Source: JBARKJ01 sp963698885 (GTDB lineage: Bacteria > Nitrospirota > JACRHJ01). From it: 64,000 bases of DNA. Under the pieces are notes generated by a model that was not told the DNA's origin, searched no databases, and saw nothing but the letters and a program-made list of their open reading frames with translations. Below are positions 1 to 8,638 of this stretch, in pieces. The stretch's first letter is position 1. Every line of letters starts with the position of its first letter. The stretch spans positions 62,001 to 126,000 of the forward strand of contig CAVOSJ010000006.1 in NCBI GenBank assembly GCA_963698885.1, read 5' to 3'. The translations under genes and the position numbers were made by a program.

Positions 1-461
1 ATCGACGGGATCTGGGTCCAGGCCTGGCCGCGCTCGTTGGGCGGGAGGAGATGCGCAATATAAATTCTGCCCGGCAGGCCATCGGGGAGCACGCCGACAG
101 CCGCCACTAAGTCGAGCCTCAGGAGCGCTAAGTCAGTCATGTCGTCTGGAGTCAGCGGCTCGTCGTTTAAGTGGGTATGCACGAGCCTTAGTCCCCGGAG
201 GCGCTTTGGGCCAAGCGAGAAGTCCGAGAGGTCCGGTATGGTGACGGAACGGTTATCGCCGACGATGACGAACTGGATGACTCCGCGCCTGTCGATGATT
301 ACTCCGACCTGCCTGGCGATATCGCGCGAAACCTCCGTCAGGTATCGCCCAAGCTCCGCCGTGACCACCTCGTTCGGCGGGACCTTCCTGCGGTATATCT
401 TCTCAAGCCTGTGTATTTCGCCTGCCTTCAGGCCGGTCAAGTTCCCAAATAGAGTGGCTAT
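1..461 (-). CDS. hflX: GTPase HflX, N-terminal part (runs off window start)
   Basis: The reverse strand reads an uninterrupted HflX N-terminal domain: the family opening ATLFGNLTGLK, then RLEKIYRRKVPPNEVV, VGVIIDRRG, LVHTHLNDEPLT and DLALLRLDLVAAVG. HflX is a ribosome-associated GTPase that rescues or splits stalled ribosomes; its GTPase domain would lie beyond the window edge. The start is unclear. The conserved region begins at an ATA codon (459-461) preceded by an excellent AAGGAG seven bases away, and no ATG, GTG or TTG is near. The only in-frame upstream ATG (567-569) has no ribosome binding site and would translate a repeat element. Either a rare AUA start or a base error explains this. 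Family identity is secure; the start is not. Confidence 0.88.
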   Translation of the reverse strand, partial: MATLFGNLTGLKAGEIHRLEKIYRRKVPPNEVVTAELGRYLTEVSRDIARQVGVIIDRRGVIQFVIVGDNRSVTIPDLSDFSLGPKRLRGLRLVHTHLNDEPLTPDDMTDLALLRLDLVAAVGVLPDGLPGRIYIAHLLPPNERGQAWTQIPS

Positions 462-498
462 GATAAATCTCCTTATTGAAGAGGGCGTTACTTCTATT

Positions 499-543
499 CT
501 ACTTTTCTTTCGCGGGAAAGAAAAGTAGCAAAAGAAAGCGGGG
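499..543 (+). repeat. Dispersed palindromic repeat, copy A (first hairpin only)
   Basis: Perfect 13-bp arms CTACTTTTCTTTC / GAAAGAAAAGTAG around a 4-base loop, followed by the family tag CAAAAGAAAGCGGGG. Five related copies lie at 13568, 28699, 35179, 50481 and 54880. This copy lacks the second hairpin and sits between the divergent hflX and tupA-like genes. Confidence 0.8.
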
Positions 544-599
544 CTATAAAAAATTAAATAAAAAAACATGTTAAACTTGATATTAAGGAGGATGTTGCG

Positions 600-1404
600 A
601 TGAAAAAGACTTTAAAATCCGGAACACATATCGTCCTGGCTTCTACCACGTCTCCCCAGAACACGGGGCTTTTAGATATCCTGGTCCAGGAATATTACAG
701 ACGGAGCGAGCTGGGCGCCAGGATAGACGTCGTCTCGGTCGGCACCGGAGCGGCTCTGGATATAGCCAGGCGCGGCGACGCGGACTTGATACTCGTCCAC
801 GACCCCGAAATGGAAAAAGCCTTCGTGGCCGAAGGGTACGGCATCGATCGCCGGGAAGTGATGTATAACGATTTTGTAATATTGGGCCCATCCGCCGACC
901 CGGCCGGGATTAAAAAAGCCGGTTCGGCAATCAAGGCCTTCAAAATGATTTCGGGAAGCGGCGCGCCTTTCGTGTCGCGGGGAGACGAATCCGGCACGCA
1001 TGACCGGGAGAAGAAGTTCTGGAAATCGGCCCGGGTGGACATAAAACAGATGAAGGATTTTATTACCGCCGGCAAGGGGATGGTGGATACCCTGAAAATA
1101 GCCGACAGGTTTAACGCTTATATCCTGTCCGACAGGGGGACCTACCTGGCGAAGAAGGACAGCCTGAAACATATTACCCTGCTGTTCGAGGGCGACCCGG
1201 CGCTTGACAACCAGTACTCCATAATGGCGGTGAACCCGGCCAAATACCCTCATGTCCGCTATGGCGAGGCGCTGGATTTCATCGAGTTCATCACCGGGCC
1301 AATCGGCCAGAAGTTAATCGACGGCTTCAGGGACGGGTCACGGCAACGTATTGTTTCATCCGAATGCCGGACAGAAGAAGACAAAGGCAAGGAAGATCGC
1401 GTAG
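600..1404 (+). CDS. tupA: TupA-like tungstate/molybdate-binding protein (frameshifted C-terminus)
   Basis: The protein resembles the substrate-binding component of tungstate ABC transporters (TupA, periplasmic-binding superfamily): LASTTSPQNTGLLD near the N-terminus, VGTGAALDIARRGDADLILVHD, MYNDFVILGP and SRGDESGTHDREKKFW are family hallmarks. The start has a strong AAGGAGG nine bases upstream. There is no signal peptide, unusual for a periplasmic binding protein, and no tupB or tupC follows. The open frame runs to 1451, but after 1337 the other frame continues the family ending GNVLFHPNAG and stops at 1404. One extra G in the GGG at 1335-1337 would account for this. Coordinates follow the corrected reading. 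A cytoplasmic sensing role is possible. Confidence 0.8.
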
Positions 1405-1482
1405 GACGCAGCCATTTGCCTTATAGCAGGACGCAGCCCCTTTGCCGTTGAAAGGACGCGGGGTTTCTGATAATATTTATCC

Positions 1483-2454
1483 ATGCTCCAATACATTGCC
1501 CGCCGCCTCCTGATGATGGTGCCGCTTCTGATCGGCATCACCGTTATAACCTTCATCGTAATACACCTTGCCCCCGGGAACCCGGTCGAGGTCGCGGTGG
1601 AGATGAACCCCAGGGCGTCCGCTCAGGCCAGGGAAAACCTCCGGAAGCTCTACGGCCTGGACAAACCGCTGTATGTCCAGTACGCAAACTGGGTCACAAG
1701 GTTCGCGAAGCTCGATTTCGGAGATTCGTACTCAGACGGCAGGCCGGTGTGGGACAAGATAAAGGAAAGACTGCCGGTTACGATAACGATAAACGTCCTG
1801 GAGCTTTTAGTCGCCTTTATCGTAGCGATGCCGATGGGCATTATCTCAGCCGTCAAACGGAACTCTCTCCTTGATAAATCCACCACCGTAACCGTCTTCC
1901 TTGGCTTTTCCATCCCGTCCTTCTGGCTGGGGCTTCTGCTTATGATACTCTTCGGCGTGCAGCTCGGCTGGCTGCCGATATCGGGGCTACAGAGCCTGGA
2001 CGCCTCGCATTACGGGTTCATCGGGCTTCAGATAGACCGTCTCAGGCACATCGTCCTTATCGTTTTCATTGGCGCATTCGGGAGCCTTGCCGGGATATCG
2101 CGCTACGTCCGCTCCAATATGCTGGAGGTCGTCCGGCAGGATTATATCCGCACCGCCAGGGCGAAGGGCCTTAAAGAGCGGGACGTCATTTACAAGCACG
2201 CGCTCAGAAACGCCATGATGCCGGTGATAACCATACTCGGCCTTTCACTTCCAGCGCTCATCGGCGGCAGCGTAATCCTGGAGTACCTGTTCGCCATACC
2301 CGGCATGGGCCAGCTCTTCTGGGCGTCCGTCACCGCGCGGGACTACCCTTTAGTCATGGGCAACCTGGTTATAGGCGCGTTCCTGACGTTAGTCGGCAAC
2401 ATGCTGGCGGACATCTCCTACGCTATGGTGGACCCCCGGGTTAAAATCGGTTAA
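1483..2454 (+). CDS. ABC transporter permease, DppB/OppB family
   Basis: A 323-residue inner-membrane permease of the dipeptide/oligopeptide/nickel family. It has the family N-terminus (YIARRLLMMVPLLIGIT, first membrane span), the GNP motif of the first periplasmic loop, about six hydrophobic segments, and the EAA-like cytoplasmic loop DYIRTARAKGLKERDVIYKH that contacts the ATPase. The C-terminal GNLVIGAFLTLVGNMLADISYAMVDPR is typical. It stands alone: no DppC, ATPase or binding protein is adjacent, although separate dpp-like genes occur at 25868-27622, 36283-37092 and 48246-49802. Length is normal. The substrate cannot be told from sequence. Confidence 0.9.
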   Translation: MLQYIARRLLMMVPLLIGITVITFIVIHLAPGNPVEVAVEMNPRASAQARENLRKLYGLDKPLYVQYANWVTRFAKLDFGDSYSDGRPVWDKIKERLPVTITINVLELLVAFIVAMPMGIISAVKRNSLLDKSTTVTVFLGFSIPSFWLGLLLMILFGVQLGWLPISGLQSLDASHYGFIGLQIDRLRHIVLIVFIGAFGSLAGISRYVRSNMLEVVRQDYIRTARAKGLKERDVIYKHALRNAMMPVITILGLSLPALIGGSVILEYLFAIPGMGQLFWASVTARDYPLVMGNLVIGAFLTLVGNMLADISYAMVDPRVKIG

Positions 2455-2558
2455 CCCCCTTATTTTCTTGACTTTTGCCCCTTCCATAATATAACCTCCT
2501 AACTTGGAATAATACGGCCGGAATGTTCAGAAATATCGTTAAAAACCGGAGGTTTCTT

Positions 2559-3020
2559 TTGCGCAAATTTTTAAAATTCCTGGTCATCATCCCTTCGCTT
2601 ATGCTTGTCGTGTCCGCCTGCGGGAAGAAGCAGGTTGTAAAACCATCGGAGGAGTCCGTGAAGGCCGACCGGGCGCTGTCGGCATTTGCCCAGATGCGTG
2701 AGGCCTATGAAGCCCGCGACCTCTCGGGGACGCTGAAGGGCGTATCGCAGGATTTCAAAAAGAGCTACGCCGATTTCTCCAGCAGCTTAAGAAAAGAAAT
2801 GGACTTATACCCGAAGGTGGCCCTGGAGATCGGAGTGGACCGGGTGGTAGAGGTCGATAATTTCGTCCGGGTGGTCTTTCACTGGTCCGGGACCTGGACG
2901 GACAAGGAAGGCGGCTCCCATCAGGCAAGGGGAAACTGCACTTACATTTACCAGGACACCGGCAGCTCGATGGTCCTGGTGGATTTCATCGGCGACTCGC
3001 CTTTCGGGGTCGCAAGGTAG
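2559..3020 (+). CDS. Putative lipoprotein of unknown function
   Basis: I do not recognise the family. The reading frame opens at ATG 2523, but a strong CCGGAGGT lies just upstream of an in-frame TTG at 2559, which gives a proper lipoprotein signal peptide (RKFLKFLVIIPSLMLVVSAC) with the lipobox cysteine at about residue 22. I therefore prefer TTG. The mature part is about 130 residues, with a helical first half (AFAQMREAYEARDL) and a beta-rich second half ending in VDFIGDSPFG. That shape is compatible with an NTF2-like fold, which is inference only. It lies 4 bases before nadB and is probably co-transcribed with it. Confidence 0.65.
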   Translation: MRKFLKFLVIIPSLMLVVSACGKKQVVKPSEESVKADRALSAFAQMREAYEARDLSGTLKGVSQDFKKSYADFSSSLRKEMDLYPKVALEIGVDRVVEVDNFVRVVFHWSGTWTDKEGGSHQARGNCTYIYQDTGSSMVLVDFIGDSPFGVAR

Positions 3021-3024
3021 AGTA

Positions 3025-4581
3025 TTGGAAATTATATCCGAAGCCATCTCCACCGATTATATCGTAATCGGCTCTGGCGTTGCGGGTCTCCGTGCGGCGA
3101 TAGAACTGGCGAAGGCTGGTAAGGTCCTGGTGATAACCAAGGACAGGGCCACCGAGTCCTCTACTGAATACGCGCAGGGCGGGGTTGCGGTCGCTCTCTC
3201 GGACGAGGACGAGATAGGCTTTCACTTCCAGGACACCATAGACGCGGGCGACGGGCTCTGCAACGAAGAGAACGTCCGGATATTGGTGACAGAAGGCCCG
3301 GAACGGATAAGGGAGCTGATATCCTGGGGCGCGCAGTTTGACCGTGAAGGGGTCAAATTAGCGTTCACGCGCGAGGCCGCCCACAGCAAAAGACGCATCC
3401 TGCACGCGCATGGCGATTCCACGGGCAGGGAGATTGAGCGCGCGCTGCTGGCGAAGGTCAAGGCGACGGAGAATATTAAAAAATATGACTACTCCATCAC
3501 GGTTGACCTTATCGTAAATGACGGGCAGGCGTCGGGAGCGCTCGTGTACCGGGAGCGGGAGCGCAAGCTGACGGCGGTTTACGCCAAGGCGGTGGTGCTG
3601 GCGACGGGAGGCCTGGGGCAGGTATACCAGCGGACGACCAACCCGGAAGTCGCAACTGGCGACGGCTTCGCGATAGCTTACCGGGCCGGGGCAACACTCA
3701 CGGACATGGAGTTCGTGCAGTTCCACCCCACCTCGCTTTATGTGCCGCGCGCGCCTCAGTTTCTTTTGTCGGAGGCCATGCGGGGCGAAGGCGCACTGCT
3801 GGTCAATATCAAGGGCGAGCGGTTCATGCCCCGGTATAACCCGAAGGCGGAACTTGCACCCAGAGACGTGGTATCAAGGGCCATCGTCTCCGAAATGGTA
3901 AAAACAAAATCGGAGCACGTATATCTGGACCTCCGGCATATGGACGCCGGTTTCGTGAGGAGCCGCTTCCCCAGGATTTACTCGACCTGCCTCAGTTTCG
4001 ATATAGACATAACCGAGGAGATGATCCCGGTATCGCCCGCGGCCCATTATATGATGGGCGGGGTATGGACGGACAAAGACGGCTCTACGGACGTCCCCGG
4101 GTTGTATGCCGCGGGTGAGGTGGCGTGCACGGGAGTGCACGGGGCCAACCGCCTGGCCAGTAATTCGCTTCTGGAAGGCATAGTATTCGGGGCCCGCGCC
4201 GGGATCGCCGCGGCGGAATACGGCCTGAAGAAGCCGCAGCCGAAAATGGAGGCCATAGTATATAAGGCGGGCGCGGCGTCCCAGCCCGACATGCTGAAGA
4301 CCAGGAGCCAGCTTCGGCGCCTCATGTGGGGAGACGTCGGTATCATCAGAAGCGGAGAATCCTTAACCGGCGCAATCGAGACCATTTCCGGGTGGCATAA
4401 GCTCAAGGAGTCGGGGCCGCTTTCAAGGCCGTGGCTGGAGCTTCATAACCTGTTGACGGCGGGAACGCTTATAGCAGATGCCGCCCTTTCCCGCAAAGGA
4501 AGCGTCGGCGCGCATTACCGGAGCGACCATAAAGCCCGGGGGCGGGGCTGGGAGCGGCACATAAGCTTCAAGAGGGACTAA
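3025..4581 (+). CDS. nadB: L-aspartate oxidase
   Basis: A flavoprotein oxidising L-aspartate to iminoaspartate, the first step of de novo NAD synthesis; NadA (34164-35165) uses the product. The N-terminal dinucleotide fold GSGVAGLRAAIELA binds FAD. Also present are the family segments STEYAQGGVAVAL, HSKRRILHAHGDSTGREI, LATGGLGQVYQRTTNP and HGANRLASNSLLEGIVFGARAG, and a helical C-terminal domain. At 518 residues it is close to the usual 530-540. It starts at TTG 3025, four bases after the lipoprotein stop, and its stop overlaps the next start (TAATG), so the genes 3025-8556 look translationally coupled. In anaerobes fumarate can serve as electron acceptor. Confidence 0.95.
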   Translation: MEIISEAISTDYIVIGSGVAGLRAAIELAKAGKVLVITKDRATESSTEYAQGGVAVALSDEDEIGFHFQDTIDAGDGLCNEENVRILVTEGPERIRELISWGAQFDREGVKLAFTREAAHSKRRILHAHGDSTGREIERALLAKVKATENIKKYDYSITVDLIVNDGQASGALVYRERERKLTAVYAKAVVLATGGLGQVYQRTTNPEVATGDGFAIAYRAGATLTDMEFVQFHPTSLYVPRAPQFLLSEAMRGEGALLVNIKGERFMPRYNPKAELAPRDVVSRAIVSEMVKTKSEHVYLDLRHMDAGFVRSRFPRIYSTCLSFDIDITEEMIPVSPAAHYMMGGVWTDKDGSTDVPGLYAAGEVACTGVHGANRLASNSLLEGIVFGARAGIAAAEYGLKKPQPKMEAIVYKAGAASQPDMLKTRSQLRRLMWGDVGIIRSGESLTGAIETISGWHKLKESGPLSRPWLELHNLLTAGTLIADAALSRKGSVGAHYRSDHKARGRGWERHISFKRD

Positions 4582-6341
4582 TGGAAGAATACCAGGGGAC
4601 GGAAGCGGCATTTTCTGAAAGCGAAGAAGAGCAGCGCGAGAAGGAAGAGCGCATAAACAGGCTCACTCCGCTGGCGAAGGAAGTCGTGATGGTCCTGGTC
4701 AAGACTATAAAGGCGACAAAGCTCTACCTCCCCAACAACCCTATCTACCAGCGCTTCCGCGACGAACTCCGGGAAAAATTCGAAAAATACTTTCAGGACG
4801 AGGAACTGCTCAGTTTCATGGTACAGCGGTTCGAGCTCTCATTCCTCGACCAGCAGGTCTATCATAACCCGGACAAGGAAGATAACATCGCGCTGATGTT
4901 CTTCAAGGACGGCATCCGGGAATTCTGCTTTCACAGGGGCATCTCCCCGGAGGAGATAGACAATTTCATAGACATATTAAAATTCGACGTCAAGGAGCGC
5001 GAGCTGGACGACGATTTAGTTACCCTGCTGTGGGAAAAGGATTTCAAGTCCGTCACCTATACCGTCACCGACGAGGCGACCGAGGAAGAGGCGCTTGAGG
5101 AGGAAAGCCTGCTTTCTTTCGAGGAGGAGCCGGAGGCCCTGCGGCAGTTGGATGAGCTGAGGATGCGCGCGGCGGACGATGCGCGGTCGGCTGCCGGCCT
5201 CGCGGAGCCCGGGGACGCAGCCCAGGGGACGCTGGCGCTTGAACATGAAAATCTTCAAGCGGCGGATTCCGCGGAAGATGATTATCTGGCGATGCGCGGG
5301 TCCTATAAGCCGCCTGACGACGTGACCCTTCTAAATAACCTGACCGATATTTTTTACGAGATACTTATTACGGAAAAGAGCCAGGAGAACTTCGATATGC
5401 TGGTAGAGAGCCTGTCGAAGGCGATGGAGATATTCGTTTCAAGGGGCGACCTGGCGCTGGCGACAATCCTGGTGATGAAGGTGCAGGAACTGTCCGGGAG
5501 CGGGGAAATACCCGGTGAATGGGTCCCGAAGCTCGACCTGGTGGTAAATAAGGCGGCCTCCGAAAAACTGATAGATAAGGTAGGGGAGTTTATTGAGCAG
5601 GGCGGACAGGAGGCGCTGGAGGCGGCGGGAAGTTATCTGTCCCAGCTCGATTCACGGGCGATCCCGTCCACGGTCAAGCTCCTGGAAAGTATCGACAACA
5701 GGCGGTCCCGAAAGGCTATCTGCGATATCATAAACGCCCAGTGCGGGGGCAACGGAAAGCTCCTTGTCCCGTTCCTGACGGGCAAGCCGTGGTACGTGCT
5801 GAGGAATGTCCTGATGGTGCTGGGAAAAGTCGCCGACCCGGAGACGGCGCCGGCGGTGGGCGCTACCCTCAAGCACGAGGAGCCGCGGGTGAGGCGGGAA
5901 GCGATATCCACGCTGCTGGCGATAAAGGGGGAAAAAGCTGAGAGTTTCGTATCCCAGGGCTTAACCGATGAAGACAGGTCGATCCGGTCCCTCTCCGCGC
6001 GCGTGCTGGCGGAACTCTCCCCGGATAAGGCGTACGGGCAGCTCATGGCCCTGACGGAGAAGGCAAAATTTAAAGAGCGGGAATTTGACGAGAAGAAGGA
6101 AATCTACGAGATTATCGGCAGGACCGGAAAAGAGAAGGCTTTCCCGTTCTTTGTCCAGCAGTTCAACAAGAAAGGCTTTTTAGGGATGAAACGGTTCGAG
6201 AAGCTGCGCGCCCTGGCCGCTTACGGGCTTGCGGCATGCGGGACAGAAGAGGCATACCAGGCGCTCCAGTCCGAGATAGACTCGAAATCGAAGCTGGTGC
6301 GCACGGCCTGTTTAGACGGGCTGAAGAGGATGAAGAGATGA
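4581..6341 (+). CDS. HEAT-repeat protein
   Basis: A 586-residue cytoplasmic protein with no signal peptide or membrane span. The N-terminal third is strongly acidic and helical (EEEQREKEERINRL), followed by a segment around KATKLYLPNNPIYQRF, then an acidic linker at about residues 165-215. The C-terminal half contains HEAT/armadillo-type helical repeats (PWYVLRNVLMVLGKVADPETAPAVG, EEPRVRREAISTLLAI, DRSIRSLSARVLAEL, KLVRTACLDGLKRMKR). Such repeats serve as protein-docking scaffolds. It overlaps nadB (TAATG) and the following HD-GYP gene (ATGA), so the three are coupled. Similar HEAT plus HD-GYP pairs suggest a role in c-di-GMP-linked signalling, which is inference. Confidence 0.8.
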   Translation: MEEYQGTEAAFSESEEEQREKEERINRLTPLAKEVVMVLVKTIKATKLYLPNNPIYQRFRDELREKFEKYFQDEELLSFMVQRFELSFLDQQVYHNPDKEDNIALMFFKDGIREFCFHRGISPEEIDNFIDILKFDVKERELDDDLVTLLWEKDFKSVTYTVTDEATEEEALEEESLLSFEEEPEALRQLDELRMRAADDARSAAGLAEPGDAAQGTLALEHENLQAADSAEDDYLAMRGSYKPPDDVTLLNNLTDIFYEILITEKSQENFDMLVESLSKAMEIFVSRGDLALATILVMKVQELSGSGEIPGEWVPKLDLVVNKAASEKLIDKVGEFIEQGGQEALEAAGSYLSQLDSRAIPSTVKLLESIDNRRSRKAICDIINAQCGGNGKLLVPFLTGKPWYVLRNVLMVLGKVADPETAPAVGATLKHEEPRVRREAISTLLAIKGEKAESFVSQGLTDEDRSIRSLSARVLAELSPDKAYGQLMALTEKAKFKEREFDEKKEIYEIIGRTGKEKAFPFFVQQFNKKGFLGMKRFEKLRALAAYGLAACGTEEAYQALQSEIDSKSKLVRTACLDGLKRMKR

Positions 6342-7810
6342 GCGCGGAATTTAATCGGCCCGGCGACCGGCCGCAGGGGGCGTCTTTCGAGGAAGATTTT
6401 AACCGCAAGGCCCTGTCTCAGGGCCGGATACTGGTGAACCAGCTCGCCATATTAGTGAAGGTCGCCCAGATGCACGACCTGAAGAATGAAGCCGTGGAAA
6501 ACGTGGCGGAGCTTCTCCGGGGGACGATCTCTTCTTTCTTCGACGACAGAAAATCCATCGCGCTGAACCTGATCGGAGAATACCTGTTCATTGAGGACAT
6601 CCGGATAAAATATAATATCGAGGACTTCAACAACTTCGACTTCCTGGTATGCGAGTTCAAAAAACGAAAAATAGGCTCGCTCAGCTTTAATCCGCTGGTG
6701 GACGCCGGCCAGCTTATACAGTTCGTTAGCATCTTTTTAACGGCGCAGACCGAATCGGACGAGGTGTATCACGACCTCGCCCATCGGCTGGGAACTTCAG
6801 GGATATCCGGCATATCCACGGACGAGCTTAAGCCGCCGAAGGCGAATGATGATTTTGAAAAAATCATTGACGCGGCGAAGGCCGCGACAAAAGCATACAT
6901 CAGGGTGGTGCTCCGGGTAAAAGAGCTGTTTGAGGGTATATCGGCAGGTCAGCCCGCGGATATCAGAAAGCTGAAACGCGCGGTCCAGTCCCTGGTGGAT
7001 TCCGCGTACAAGAGCGAAAAAACTCTGCTGAAGCTCTCCGCGGTAAGGCGCAAGGAAGACCTGCTGCCCAGGCATTATACAAACGTCTGCGTCCTTTCTC
7101 TTTTAATAGGCAAAAGGGTAGGCCTCTCCAAGTACCATATGGCGCGGTTGGGGATGGCCGCACTCCTTCACGACATAGGCCGGAGTTCCCTGCCCCAGGA
7201 ATTGGACGGTGATCCGGATGAAGAGACCCTTAAGGCGTTGACTGAACACCCGCGGCTGGGCGTGCAGACAATACTCAGGCTAAAAGGCTTGAATGAAGTC
7301 GCCGTATCGGCTATGATAGTGTCTTACGAGCATCACAGGAACCTGGACGGGACAGGATACCCCAGGCCCGTCGAGACAAAAGATATATGCTTTTACTCCC
7401 GCATCGTCCGTATCGCCGATAACTATGACGCGGCGACGTCTTCGGGCATTTACGGAAATGTGGCGGTCCCGCCGGACAGGGCGCTCAGGCTTATGTCAGG
7501 CCGCGCCGGGAGCTATTACGACAGCGAACTGCTGGATAAATTCATCAGCGCCATGGGGATTTACCCGGTAGGGACTTTCGTGATGCTAAATGACGGCAGG
7601 TTCGCCGTGGTCACCGCGCCGGGGAACGGCAGGGAAGGACTTTCAAGGCCCCATGCCGTCGTAGTCGGAGGCCGGACCGAGGGAGAAGCGGTTGACCTTT
7701 CGCTAAAGGACGACGCCGGGGGCTACCGTCAATCGATCACCGCTGACCCTGGACCCCGAGAGGTACAGAGTCAACATCTACAAGTATTTGTTTTAGGAGG
7801 ATTTTTTTAA
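6338..7810 (+). CDS. HD-GYP domain phosphodiesterase-like protein
   Basis: The start at 6338 overlaps the previous stop as ATGA; the frame is open further upstream but that part lies inside the HEAT gene. The roughly 490-residue protein has a helical N-terminal half and a C-terminal HD-GYP domain: LLHDIGRSSLP (metal-binding HD, about residue 277), TEHPRLGVQTIL, then HHRNLDGTGYP (about residue 332) and RIVRIADNYDA. HD-GYP domains hydrolyse c-di-GMP to GMP or pGpG, and all hallmark residues are present. The N-terminal part resembles regulatory regions found with HEAT partners. It ends at TAA overlapping the next ATG. A REC-PilZ protein at 8639-9352 could be part of the same signalling network. 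Confidence 0.88.
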   Translation: MSAEFNRPGDRPQGASFEEDFNRKALSQGRILVNQLAILVKVAQMHDLKNEAVENVAELLRGTISSFFDDRKSIALNLIGEYLFIEDIRIKYNIEDFNNFDFLVCEFKKRKIGSLSFNPLVDAGQLIQFVSIFLTAQTESDEVYHDLAHRLGTSGISGISTDELKPPKANDDFEKIIDAAKAATKAYIRVVLRVKELFEGISAGQPADIRKLKRAVQSLVDSAYKSEKTLLKLSAVRRKEDLLPRHYTNVCVLSLLIGKRVGLSKYHMARLGMAALLHDIGRSSLPQELDGDPDEETLKALTEHPRLGVQTILRLKGLNEVAVSAMIVSYEHHRNLDGTGYPRPVETKDICFYSRIVRIADNYDAATSSGIYGNVAVPPDRALRLMSGRAGSYYDSELLDKFISAMGIYPVGTFVMLNDGRFAVVTAPGNGREGLSRPHAVVVGGRTEGEAVDLSLKDDAGGYRQSITADPGPREVQSQHLQVFVLGGFF

Positions 7811-8556
7811 TGTACAACCTTTTGGTTTCGACTTCAATCAGCGTCTTTTCTTTCCTCGTAATCTGGTTCTCCCTCAAAGGGACGGATTACCGGGCGTTAG
7901 CCGTCATCGTCGCGCTCGGCCTGTTCTTCGGGCTGAATTATTTCCTCTCCAAGAGGGTTATGAAAAAGGTCGAGTCGCTGATGACTTCCGTCGGCAAGGA
8001 CCTGCAGAACCAGCGCTTCGAAAAGGCGATAAAGACCCTGAAAGGGGGCTTTGACCTGGGGAAATGGCAGTTCTTCGTGAAGTCCCAGTTAAACGCGCAG
8101 ATAGGCAGCATCTACTACTTAACGCGCGACGACGAGAACGCCTTCAATTATTTAAAGGAAGGTTTTTCCAAGCACTGGGTCGCGATGGGAATGCTTGCCA
8201 TCATCTACATGAAGCGCAAGAAAAAAGATCTGATGATGGAGACCTTCGAAAAGGCGGTTAAGGGTTCCCCCAAGGAAAGCCTTATCTGGAGCCTCTACGC
8301 ATACTGCCTCTTAAAAGAAGGAGAGCGGGAGAAGGCCCTGGAGGTGCTCTCGCGCGGACTCCAGAAAATCCCGGACGATGACAAGCTCAAGGCTAACATG
8401 ACTGCCGTCGCCAACAAGGAAAAGATGAAGATGAGGGGCTACGGCGATATGTGGACGCAGTTTTACCTGGAGAAAGTCCCACCCGCCGCGGGGCAGAAGA
8501 TACCGCACTACCTCCAGGCGCTGGCCGGCGGCAGGCGCAGGATAATAAGGAGATAA
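7810..8556 (+). CDS. TPR-containing membrane protein
   Basis: A 248-residue protein with two N-terminal membrane spans (about residues 4-21 and 27-46) and a cytoplasmic or periplasmic tail of TPR-like helix pairs (NQRFEKAIKTLKGGFDLG, AFNYLKEGFSKHWVAMGML, ALEVLSRGLQKIPDDDKL). The start has a strong AGGAGG and overlaps the HD-GYP stop (TAATG), so it closes the nadB block. No enzymatic motif is visible. It probably acts as an adaptor at the membrane; its partner is unknown. Confidence 0.75.
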   Translation: MYNLLVSTSISVFSFLVIWFSLKGTDYRALAVIVALGLFFGLNYFLSKRVMKKVESLMTSVGKDLQNQRFEKAIKTLKGGFDLGKWQFFVKSQLNAQIGSIYYLTRDDENAFNYLKEGFSKHWVAMGMLAIIYMKRKKKDLMMETFEKAVKGSPKESLIWSLYAYCLLKEGEREKALEVLSRGLQKIPDDDKLKANMTAVANKEKMKMRGYGDMWTQFYLEKVPPAAGQKIPHYLQALAGGRRRIIRR

Positions 8557-8638
8557 CCGGGGCGTGTTCGCGAAGAGTTCATGAGGGAGTGCTTACGGGG
8601 CGTAGGTGGCCGACGGGAAAAGGCATCCGGTTAACGGT

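Noticed and set aside
139..528. 129-codon plus-strand open frame at the window start
   Set aside because: It is the antisense of the hflX N-terminal domain, whose reverse-strand reading gives clear family motifs.
3874..4406. Long minus-strand frames inside nadB
   Set aside because: Shadows in GC-rich codons; no ribosome site or recognisable protein, and nadB is unambiguous.
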